DNA of 64,000 nt from Pleurodeles waltl (Eukaryota; Chordata; Amphibia; Caudata; Salamandridae): the NCBI RefSeq assembly GCF_031143425.1, contig NC_090438.1, forward strand, positions 776,127,138 through 776,191,137. Direction: 5' to 3'. A program made the position numbers and the translations under genes. Positions 1-9,056 of the stretch are shown here, in pieces. Every line of letters begins with the position of its first letter. Within the stretch, counting starts at the first letter, position 1. The notes beneath the pieces were generated by a model, which had not been told where the DNA came from, ran no database searches, and was given only the letters and a program-made list of their open reading frames with translations.

Positions 1-1309
1 TCGGCCTATTAACAATAGGCCGATCTGCCCCCGGGGGGCAGAAAAAGCCTAAAATAAATTTGCCCCCCCGTCCCGGGGAGCGACCCTTGCCTAAGGGGTT
101 GCTCCCCACCTCTAAAAAACAAAACAAAAAAAAACAAAAAAATGTATCCCTGGCGCCTAGAGGCTTCTGCCCCCCTGGGGGCAGATCGGCCTAATAACAA
201 TAGGCCGATCTGCCCCCGGGGGAGGGGGCAGAAAAGGCCTAAAATAAATTAGCCCAACCAACCTCCCCACCCTCCCCGGGGAGTTACCCTAGGCTAAGGG
301 GTCGCTCCCCACCGCTTAAAAAACAAAACAAAAAAAAAAAAAATTATCCCTGGCGCCTATAGTCTTCTGCCCCCCCTGGGGACGGATCGGCCTAGTAACA
401 ATAGGCCGATCTGCCCCCGGGGGGGGCAGAAATGGCCTAAAATAAATTTGCCCACCCTCCCCAACCCCCGGGGAGTGACCCTTGGCTAAGGGGTCGCTCC
501 ACACCTCTAAAAAACAAAACAATTTTTTTTTTATCTCTGCTGCCTAGATGCTTCGGCCTAGTAACAATAGGCCGATCTGCCCCCGGGGGGGCAGAAATGG
601 CCTATAATAAATTTGCCCCCCCACCCTCCCAGGGAGCGACCCTTGCCTAAGGGGTCGCTCCCCTTGCGTGACATTGGCGCAAAAAAAAAAGATCCCCGGT
701 GCCAAGTGGTTTTTGCCCCGCTTGGGGGCAGATTGGCCTAACAAAAATCGGCCGATCTGCCCCTGGGGGGGCAGAAATGGCCTAAATATAATTTGCCCCC
801 TAGGGAGCGACCCTTGCCTAAGGGGTCGCTCCCCAACTAAAAAAAGAAACAAAAAAAAAAAGATCCCTGGCGCCTACTGGATTCTGCCCAAATGGGCTAA
901 AATAAATTCCCCCCCCCCACCCCCCCTGGGGAGCGACCCTTGCCTAAGGGGTCGCTCCCCTTCCGTGAATTTGGCGTAAAAAAACAAACTCCCTGGTGTC
1001 TAGTGGTTTCTGCCCCCCTCGGGGGCAGACTGGCCTCATAAAAATAGGCCAATCTGCCCCCAAGGGGGGGAGAAATGGCCTAAATATATTTTGCCCCCTA
1101 GGGAGCGACCCTTGCCTAAGGGGTCGCTCCCCAACTACAAAAAACAAACAAAAGAAACACACCAAAAAAAAAAAAAAAAAGATCCCTGGTGCCTAGTGGA
1201 TTGAAAAGGCCCTGAAAAATATTGCCCCTCCTGGGGAGCGACCCTTGCCCAAGGGGTCGCTCCCCTTATGCCAATTTCAAATAATAAATAAATCCCTGGT
1301 GTCTAGTGG
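1..1309. repeat. Tandem array of ~165-200 bp units with two dyads per unit
   Basis: The block GATCTGCCCCCGGGG recurs near 22, 207, 408, 574 and 754, with a diverged copy near 1050, so the unit is about 165-200 bp and one unit near 850-1000 is shortened. Each unit has the same parts in order. First is a GGCCTA..TAGGCC dyad, then a C/G-rich block. Next is a hairpin with arms GGGGAGCGACCC and GGGTCGCTCCCC around TTGCCTAA, for example at 75-107. Last come an A-rich tract and the phrase ATCCCTGGYGYCTAG. Short ORFs through the array look like accidents of the repeat. The array starts before the window. No known satellite name is assigned. Confidence 0.85.
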
Positions 1310-1690
1310 GCATTTCAAAAGCCGGATTGCTTTACAATCCGGCTTTTGAAATGCTCTGAGAAACTTCAAAGGGAAGGAAATTCCTTTCCTTCCCTTTGAA
1401 GCCTCTCAGGCCCCCATCACATGATCGGAAGAGAAATGCTTTGCATTTCTCTTTTGATCGCGCTGGAAGATGGGGAAGTGGCCTCTGATGAGGTCAGCGC
1501 GCATTTGCACGCTGATGTCATCAGACGTCACTGGGAGGGTCAGGGGGGTCGGGGTGGAAGGGGGGGGTGGGAGGGAAGCCCACAGAGGGAGCGCTAGCGC
1601 TCCATCTTAGCTCAGTGCCCAGGACGTAATGGTTACGTCCTCGGCACATGAGCACTGTGCCACAGGACGTAACCATTACGTCCGCTGCAC
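1310..1690. repeat. Chain of consecutive palindromes
   Basis: Dyads follow one another with little spacer. There is a perfect 20-bp-arm dyad at 1310-1354, a 17-bp-arm dyad at 1364-1401, and imperfect ones at 1423-1459 and 1484-1525. GGAGCGCTAGCGCTCC lies at 1588-1603. A nested pair follows at about 1621-1683, where two GGACGTAA..TTACGTCC hairpins are also inverted copies of each other. The chain begins directly after the last ATCCCTGGTGTCTAGTGG of the tandem array, so the two may belong to one element. No ORF is supported. The style resembles the multi-hairpin elements at 10789-11417 and 59526-60086, but the sequences differ. Confidence 0.75.
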
Positions 1691-1846
1691 AGAAGAGGTC
1701 AAAGAGTTATTCTATACATGCTGTCCAATCCTTACCTCTTTTTGTCCCTGATCCATCGTATCGGCAATTTTAACAATGCCTCTATTATTCGTCCTACCGT
1801 CCTCTTTCTGACTACTTTATATTCACGATATTGACGAAGATTCCAC

Positions 1847-2380
1847 ATGCCTTGCAACAGCCGGAAGATGCCAGTAAATGCGAAAGCTCGTGAAGAAAAG
1901 CGAGTCAACAGTGGAATAAACGACGGACAACAAACCTGTCTATGTAGAGTGGGAATACATGGCCGCCTTATTGGAATAATATCTAGAGGAAGAACTAATA
2001 GTGGACTAGGCCAACATTATAAAGTGTTCTATCAATGCGACCAACTATTCACATGGCCTTTCTCAATTTCCAAAAAAGAGAACAGTCATTTATAGACCAT
2101 ATCCAATAACAACATGCCTTGCAACAGCCTGAAGATGCCAGTACATGCGAAAGCTCACAAAGAAAAGCGTGTCAACAGTGCAATAACCGACAGACAACAG
2201 AAATGTCCGATGTATAGTGGGAATACATAGTCGCCATATTGGAGTGTTGTCTAGAGACAGAACTAATAGTGGACTAGGTCACCATTATAAAGTGCTCTAC
2301 CAATGCAACCAGCTATTCACATGGCCTTTCTCAATTTCCAAAAGAGAGAACAGTCATTTAGAGACCATATCTAATAACAA
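1847..2380 (-). repeat. Internal 267-bp tandem duplication in the Penelope terminal region
   Basis: A segment beginning ATGCCTTGCAACAGCC at 1847 is repeated from 2114 with a few percent to low tens of percent divergence, giving a period of 267 bp. The inverted sister copy also has two such units (about 6760-7015 and 7020-7290). The duplication therefore predates the inverted arrangement and belongs to the element's terminal region. Duplicated terminal segments are a known feature of Penelope-like elements. No ORF is supported. Confidence 0.8.
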
Positions 2381-2880
2381 TATAAAATTGCAAATCACAT
2401 ATAGAAACCATATACCACTAAATAAGAAACAAAAGGGCTGCACAGCATTCTACTAGAGCAAAATACCCACTCCACATGCTACTACACATCCCTCCATCAG
2501 AGGGAAGAGAATGTAGGTATTTATTGATGAATACCTTTGCCACCACATAAGAAAAAAAATAATTTGGCAAAAGATGGTTAAAAATGTTTCAGTATATTCT
2601 ATATTCATTGAACATGTGAACAACTGACTCAAAGGAAGGCATTCTCCCACGGTATTTTGTCATTGAGTCCTTGATGTACTGTATCTAAGAAATAGATCCA
2701 AAAAACGTTTATTTTCCTTCTATATTTATCTGTGTCCCCTTGAAATATTGTGATCATTTCTAGAATGATCCACCTCCATTTCCCCTGCTGATGACCCTTC
2801 TCTATACAATGATCAACTAAGGGAGCCTGAAGTCTCTGGTTCTTAATCGCTGACTTGTGTTTACTGAAGCGTACCCTAAT

Positions 2881-5644
2881 TTATCTTCCTGTCCCTCCCA
2901 CATATCGTAGATGGCAAGGGCACATGATGCAGTATATGATATTGGAGCTTTGACACTTGGTCATGGTCCTTAAATGTATCGTTTTCTTGTTGTACTGAAA
3001 GGTATCTGATACAATGGCTTGGGCACATGCGTGGCAAACTCCACAGCGATGATTACCCAAAACAGGATTGATTCCTGTAATGCTCTTCTGTATATATGTA
3101 TTGTCTCTCATAAGCCTCGCTTGTACCAACGTATCCCACAAATTGGAGTTTCTTTTGTATGCAAACATAGGTCTAGGGAGAGGGGCATGTTCTTCATTGG
3201 TGTTCAAAATGTTCCAGTATGGATTGATGATTCCTTGTGTCTAATGACGCACACCATCCTAGATTGTTTATTTTTTTGATGTGATTCAAAAAAGGGTATC
3301 AGGATCGTAATATCTAGCCCCTTTTGTATGCATCCCGAATTACCTTATACGGGTAACCTCTCTGGAGGAAATTTTCCTTCATTGTCTTAGCATTTCTGTC
3401 ATATTCACTTATGCTACTGCAGTTCCTCCGAATTCTGAGGAACTGACTAAAAGGGATGCTCTGTTGTTGACAACTAGGGTGGTAGCCATCAAAATGCAAT
3501 AATGTGTTTCTAGCAGTAGGTTTTGTATACAAAGTCACTTGGAGGAGTTTTTCTACCTCAAATATGAGAATATCTAAAAATTCTACCTTCTGATTGTTGA
3601 CATGAGGGGTGAATTTAAGATTGTTATCACATAGATTGAGCCACTCAATTAATTCCTGAAGATGGTCCTCATCCCCCTCACAGATGAAGAAAATGTTGTC
3701 AATATAATGTCCCCAATGGGTAATAGTGTTAAAAAATGGTGCAATTTCATTGTATATGTACTTAGTTTGAAAAAGACCCATATAGATATTCGCCACACTC
3801 AGGGCGCATTCAGCTCCCATGCCAACTCCCTTGATTTGTCTGTATATGTTTCATCAAATTAAAAAAAATTGTCCTCTAATATTATTTTGAGACAACTCTA
3901 AACAAAGTCAAAAGGGACATTGGTACTCTCCTCCATCAGCACCCGTTGAACCGCATTGTAAGCTTCCGCTTCAATATCCAATGTCACCAAGAAAGAACTA
4001 TCAGGATTAAATTCAAGTCCTCTATTTTCATTAGCATATGTCCTGTATCCTTGATATAGGACAGAAATTTGGTAATCAAAGGCTTAAGGAAAAAATCTAT
4101 ATATTTAGACAGAGGGTCAGTCGCCTAGCCGATAGTAGAAACAACAGGTCTAAGGGGAGGATTATCAACCTGTTTGTGGGTTTCCGGTACCCCAAAGATT
4201 ACAGGCAATTTAGGATTGTTAACCATGAGAAAATCAGCCTACGATTTAGAAATAGTGCCATTCAAAATGCCCGTCACATTTTGCCTTGATCTTACGACAA
4301 ACCAGTACATTCGGATTGTCTCTCTTTTTTTGATAGTGTCCTGGAACTGAGAGCATAGATTTCATTTTTTGTTTATATTGCTCAGTATCCAACAATACAA
4401 TACCCCTCCTTTTTCACATGGTTTCACTATAATATTTTTATTCTGCTGAAGATCCTTTATAGCTTCTCTCTGTTCTAATGTGATGTTAGGGCTAGGGGCT
4501 GGAACATATCTGAGTACTTGTTTGATTTCGCCCGAAACTATTCTTTCAAAGGCACCTACTTCAGGGCCTATTTGATCTAGGTTCAGAGTAAACGTTGACT
4601 AGGGTTTAAAAACCACCAAACTCTGATCATCAGCAGTCTCCCTATTCTGAAAGAATTTCTTAAGTCTGACTTTACGAAAAAAGGCCTGAATATCTTTCAA
4701 TATTTCAAATGTATTTATCCTCTGACTGGGTACAAATGTAAGACCTTTACCCAGAAGCTATACAGCAGCCTGTTTCAATTGAAAATTTGCAAATTGAAAA
4801 TCGGAAGGGCCGTATTTACATTTGTGTTTTCCAATATTGTTCTCTCCTTGTTTGTAGAAACTGATGGGATTGGCCCCCTTGATGATGAAATCTTCCTCTC
4901 CTCCTGTTCTGTGATTGTCCTCAGGAGCCATTCCAGCTCCCTTGATTGTCTAAAAAAGCACTTGTTCTTATTGCGGTAACATTTGTTAGATCATGCCTAT
5001 TGGATCCTCCCTCCCATCAGGTTCCGAAGTGTCTGAGAAGGTTACTCTCAGTTGTTCATATGAAGTATTGTTCATTTTGGATCCGGTACTTACCTCTTCT
5101 GAGAAACTTTTTCTCTCAAATAGGGATAAACTCTATCTTGTGAAAAAAAGTCGTAAATCCTTCCTAAGTCTTTCTTTTTATCATATATTCCTGATACGTT
5201 TCTATCTCTGCATCTATCTTGTCTAGAGTTCTCTTATCTTCCTCTAGTGTTCCTTTTTGTTTAATCTTTGCTTTGAGGGCAATAATTTGGTTTTCGAGGA
5301 AACTGATCATTTCATTCGCTGTCTCTATAATCAACATCATCCAGACCCCTGAAGATCGATTAGCTATAAGAGACAATTTTTTCCAAGAATTTTTAAATAT
5401 CTGCAAAAAGCCCAGGGATATCCCTAACTCTTAGCCCCATTGGAATAACTCCGGCCTTCAGGTATTCTAGTATAAAATTAGCATGTGCCTCAATTCTTTT
5501 CATTTTCTTTTTATGATTAATTAAAGTCAATCCATCTTCATCATGTTCCTTCAACCCCGCGCTTATATTGCCACCATCTATATCCTTACCTAATAAGGCT
5601 AGACATTGAGCTTCAGAGAACCCAAATGTTTTTAAAGAGTTCAT
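2881..5644 (-). pseudogene. Penelope-like ORF: RT plus GIY-YIG endonuclease, broken
   Basis: The likely N-terminus begins near 5644 and passes through an IPMGLRVRDIPGLF stretch typical of the region before the RT in this family. It then frameshifts into a coiled-coil segment (5406-5164) rich in E, K and I. From 5160 to 3860 all frames are interrupted, though RT-like phrases recur. The 3820-3314 segment holds the palm region. The expected YIDD active site reads YIDN, so one catalytic aspartate is lost. The 3207-2881 segment has the CGVC..C cluster followed by the GIY-YIG core (YCIMC..YVGGTGR), where a stop follows GTGR early. The family is an enzyme for target-primed retrotransposition. This copy cannot encode it. 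Confidence 0.8.
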
Positions 5645-6004
5645 GATGGACGTAAAAGTCAGAAGACTAAAAATCACCCAAAGATGAACCTACTTCAGAT
5701 ATAGAGCAAAAAAGGGATAAATCCAAGAAGATGGTTGTGTAAGCACACTAAATAAGACCAAATACCACAAAATGATAAATGAAACCACCAGAAACAATGG
5801 CAAGAAATGAAAGGAAAACCACAAGAGAGGAGAAAAAAGAAGAAGAAAAATAAAATTAAAGAGCAAGAAAGATAAAGATAAAGAAAGAAAACAAAAGAAA
5901 AGAACAAACCAACCTTAAGCAGCACGGCTGCGGGAACAAATTCAAAACGTATACTAGCTCCCCAGCTACAACAAGCTGAAGTGGGACAGGGAATCACATA
6001 AACA

Positions 6005-7435
6005 AAATAAACAACCTAGGATGGTGTGCGTCATTAGACACTCTAATATCAACAATAAGATACAAGGAATCATCAATACATATTGGAGCATTTTGAACAC
6101 CAATGAAGAACATGCCCCTCTCCCTAGACCTATGTTTGCATACAAAAGAAACTCCAATTTGCGGGATAAGTTGGTACAAGCGAGGCATATGAGAGACAAT
6201 ACATTTATACAGAAGAGCATTACAAGAATCAATCCTGTTTTGCGTAATCATCGCTGTGGAGTTTGCCACGCATGTTACAAAGCCATTGTATCTGATACCT
6301 TTCAGTACAACAAGAAAACAATACATTTAAGGACCATGACCAATTATCAAAGCTCCAATATCGTATACTGCATCATGTGCCCTTGCCATCTAGGATATGT
6401 GGGGGAGACAGGAAGACAATTTAGGGTACGCTTCAGTGAACACAAGTCAGCGATTAAGAAATGGAGACTTCAGGCTCCCTTAGTTGATCATTGTATAGAG
6501 AAGGGTCATCAGCAGGGGGAATGGAGGTGGACCATTCTAGAAATTATCAAAATATTTCAAGGAGACACATAGAAGGAAAAGATAAGTTTTTTGGATCTAT
6601 TTCTTAGATACAGTACATCAAGGACTCAATGACAAAATACCGTGGGAGAATTCCTTCCTTTGAGTCAGTTGTTCACATGTTCAATGAATATAGAATATAT
6701 TGAAACGTGTTTAATGGTATATGGTTTCTATATGTGTTTTGCAATTTTTATGTTGTTATTAGATATGGTCTATAAATGACTGTTCTCTCTTTTGAAAATT
6801 GAGAATGGCCAAGTGAATAGTTGGTTGCATTAGTAGAACACTTTATAATGGTGACCTAGTCCACTATTAGTTCTGTCTCTAGACAACACTCCAATCTGGC
6901 GACTATGTATTCCCACTATACATCGGACATTTCTGTTGTCTGACGGTTATTGCACCGTTGACACGCTTTTCTTCGCGAGCTTTCGTATGCACTGGCATCT
7001 TCCGGCCGTTTCAAGGCACGTTGTTATGGGATATGGTCTATAAATGACTGTTCTCTTTTTTGGAAATTGAGAAATGCCATGCGAATAGTTGGTCGCATTG
7101 GTAGAACACTTTATAATGTTGGCCTAGTCCACTATTAGTTCTTCCTCTGGATAAGATTCCAATATGTCAACCATGTATTCCCACTCTACATCGTACAGGC
7201 TTGTTGTCCGTCGTTTATTGCACCGCTGACTCGCTTTTCTTTGTGAGCTTTCGCATTTACTAGCTTCTTGCGGCCGTTGCAAGGCATTTGTAATCTTCGT
7301 CAAGATGGTGAATATAAAGTAGTCAGGAAGAGGACGGTAGGACGAATAATAAAGGCATCGTTAAAATTGCAGATACAATGGATCGGGGATAAAAAGAGGT
7401 AAGGATTGGCCAGGATGTACAGAATAACTCTTTAA
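6005..7435 (+). mobile_element. Penelope-like element, 5'-truncated inverted sister copy
   Basis: This is the reverse complement of 1700-3270, from the phrase CCTAGGATGGTGTGCGTCATTAGACAC at its inner edge to AATAACTCTTTAA at its outer edge (mirrored at 1700-1715). It contains the GIY-YIG region and the noncoding terminal region with its duplicated 267-bp-type unit. It lacks about 170 bp that the left arm carries (around 2440-2610). The result is a head-to-head pair with about 2.7 kb of unique element and leader sequence between the arms. Confidence 0.85.
6021..6572 (+). CDS. Penelope-like GIY-YIG endonuclease domain, partial ORF
   Basis: An uninterrupted 183-codon frame. A cysteine cluster lies at residues 79-85 (CGVCHAC). 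The GIY-YIG core spans about residues 115-130 (VYCIMC..YVGETG), followed by FRVRFSEHKSAI with the conserved arginine and E-H pair near 137-141, and a C-terminal H-C-x-E-K-G-H stretch. In intact elements this domain is fused behind the RT and nicks target DNA. Here the RT is missing because the copy is 5'-truncated, so the ATG at 6021 is only the first in-frame Met and probably not a native start. The frame has fewer lesions than the matching part of the minus-strand copy. Confidence 0.75.
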   Translation: MVCVIRHSNINNKIQGIINTYWSILNTNEEHAPLPRPMFAYKRNSNLRDKLVQARHMRDNTFIQKSITRINPVLRNHRCGVCHACYKAIVSDTFQYNKKTIHLRTMTNYQSSNIVYCIMCPCHLGYVGETGRQFRVRFSEHKSAIKKWRLQAPLVDHCIEKGHQQGEWRWTILEIIKIFQGDT

Positions 7436-7483
7436 GGTGCTAGTAATTAGACTGATGAATTTACATTCTCCAGTGGACATTCA

Positions 7484-7640
7484 GGCCCACATGTATACTT
7501 TTTTTGCACTGCATTTGCACCGCTTTTTGACCCAAAAACAGCGCAAACTTACAAAATACAATTGTATTTTGCAAGTTTGCGCCGCTTTTGTGTCAAAAAA
7601 TTACGCAAATGCTGCACTCAAAAATTATAAATATGGGCCT
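7484..7640. mobile_element. Palindromic MITE, copy 1
   Basis: About 157 bp that fold nearly end to end. The termini are AGGCCCAC..TATACTT and TATAAATATGGGCCT, and the centre is the perfect dyad AAAATACAATTGTATTTT. The arms carry GCGCAAACTT/AAGTTTGCGC and GCATTTGC/GCAAATGC. It contains no coding capacity. A second copy lies only 280 bp away at 7922-8083. The superfamily is not assigned, because the target-site duplication is not clear-cut at this copy. Confidence 0.8.
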
Positions 7641-7921
7641 CAATCCTTCTGATGTGTGATTGTTTTGTGCTTTCTTTATTTCCAAACAAGGAATCTCGAT
7701 ATCTGATGATACCTTTGAAAGGAATTCACTATAGTGCGAACACGGGTGGAGATCTATGAGCTCTCCGATCAATAGTAAGCGCTTTTTGAGAAGGAATTCA
7801 CTTTCAGGGAGTCAGTTTATAGCACTCCAGTTTGCTTTTCTTTGGTGTGGACATATCTATTGGGACCATGTACACGCACATAATACCAACCGATCTTTTG
7901 GATTTTGATGAGGAAAGATAC
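7641..7921. other. Unassigned spacer between two palindromic MITEs
   Basis: No ORF or RNA gene is supported. The short phrase AAGGAATTCACT occurs twice (about 7728 and 7790), and a related GGAATTCA occurs near 8334. The stretch may be part of an old Penelope-like or other fragment into which the second MITE inserted, but I cannot show this. Confidence 0.4.
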
Positions 7922-8083
7922 TAAGGCCCGTATTTATAGTTTTTTGGCGCCGCATTTGCGCCGCTTTTTAACGCAAAAGCGGCGCAAACGTATAAAATAC
8001 AATTGTATTTTGTAAGTTTGCGCTGTTTTTGAGTCCAAAAGTGGTGCAAATGCGGCGCTAAAAAAGTGTAGATATGGGCCTAA
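7922..8083. mobile_element. Palindromic MITE, copy 2
   Basis: Same family as 7484-7640. The termini are TAAGGCCCGTATTTATA and ATATGGGCCTA, and the same AAAATACAATTGTATTTT centre is present. The arms GGCGCCGCATTTGCGCC and GGTGCAAATGCGGCGC remain well paired. The flanking CTAA/CTAA at the ends could be a short target duplication or part of the terminal repeat. Noncoding. Confidence 0.82.
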
Positions 8084-8391
8084 AACTTTTATTCTCACAT
8101 GATTTGATGCAAATATATATATAGTGGGGAAAAATGCTTACATGGCGTAAGTTTTTTTTTTTTCCAGCATGAATTCCATCAGCATCAATGGCACTGAAAA
8201 TTATTTCACACAGTATTCTGTGTTCTTTTCTTTCATTTTTCTTCTTTCCTGATTTTTCTTTTTGCACTCTTGTCTCAATATTTTTCTTGTTTTTTTCAAG
8301 CCAATAGGTATAAGTAATTTTTTCTTTATTGTAGGAATTCAGTTGATGACTATTATAGCCTCTCCTGGGATGGCTATATGTATATGAATGA

Positions 8392-8455
8392 CACGTGCCC
8401 TGAAGAAGGTGAGTGACCCCTCGTGGCCACTGTTCACCGAAACGCGGGTCGGCAC
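8392..8455 (+). ncRNA. Hammerhead-ribozyme-like motif (candidate, type I)
   Basis: Core elements occur in order. A stem I strand GTGCC (8395-8399) is followed by CTGAAGA (8400-8406). Stem II is formed by GGTGA (8408-8412) and TCACC (8434-8438). Then come GAAA (8439-8442), a minimal stem III (C8443:G8448 plus the A:U pair) with a 4-nt loop, GTC (8448-8450), and GGCAC (8451-8455), which closes stem I perfectly. A one-base insertion, A8407, sits between core and stem II, so activity is doubtful. Hammerheads are known in terminal regions of Penelope-like elements, which fits the Penelope copies 1 kb away. No RT or GIY-YIG segment is attached here. Confidence 0.5.
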
Positions 8456-9056
8456 TACTGACTTGAACAAAGACGGTTCTTTGGACTTCTTCTCCTCTGT
8501 ATCTTCTTCTTTGGGAATTATGGCCAAATCAAGAATAATCTCCATCAACTAATAAGAAAAGGTTTTTTTTTCAAATAAAGTATCAATGTAATAATAGAGG
8601 ACTATTTCAACAACAAAGCTAAACATTTTTTCATTGGACATTTATACTGTGATCATTGAAGAATTGTTATTCTGTTGGATGGACTTATGAGACCAGATAG
8701 TCCCCATGGGAGAACATCATATGCTCATTTTTGTACATGTTATGATTCTTTATTGTTCTGTCCAGGTTGTATTTTATTCGGTATGATTGAGATTGTATGT
8801 TTGACAGCTATTTTATTTACATTTTCTGTCCAGGTGATTTAGGATTTGTTTGGACCATACACATATTTTCAATAATCAGATCAATGAATATATTAGGTGT
8901 TTCATAAAATATAATATTTTAGTTATATAGTTTCTGTATTTTACAGATTTGATTTTGTTTCTTATACTATTGGCTTGTTATTATTTGTTTACTGCTTGGG
9001 ATTCTGTTATTTTCGGAACCCTGGTCTGAAGGTGGGTTTGCTGAAGTCTGTTATGA
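8456..9056. other. Unassigned AT-rich sequence
   Basis: AT-rich DNA between the hammerhead-like motif and the satellite. No gene, tRNA or clear repeat boundary is visible. It may be the remainder of the element that carried the ribozyme-like motif. Confidence 0.4.

Larger units (their letters stand above)
1700..5690 (-). mobile_element. Penelope-like retroelement, minus-strand copy
   Basis: Read on the minus strand, this holds an N-terminal coiled-coil region (about 5644-5164), a decayed reverse transcriptase (strongest at 3820-3314) and a GIY-YIG endonuclease (3207-2881). A noncoding terminal region runs to about 1700. The RT plus GIY-YIG combination is diagnostic of Penelope-like elements. 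The terminal ~1.5 kb (1700-3270) recurs as an inverted copy at 6005-7435. Upstream of the ORF on its own strand, 5800-5910 is A/G-rich on the plus strand and has no clear function. The copy is dead: stops and frameshifts are frequent from 5160 to 3860. Confidence 0.85.

Noticed and set aside
1484..1525. CTGATGAG as a hammerhead core
   Set aside because: It lacks the GAAA block and a GUC-type site with matching stems. The sequence is explained as one arm of a palindrome.
5695..5997. Phenylalanine/serine-rich minus-strand frame (100 codons)
   Set aside because: It reflects the A/G-rich low-complexity stretch on the plus strand and has no domain. It probably lies in the Penelope leader.
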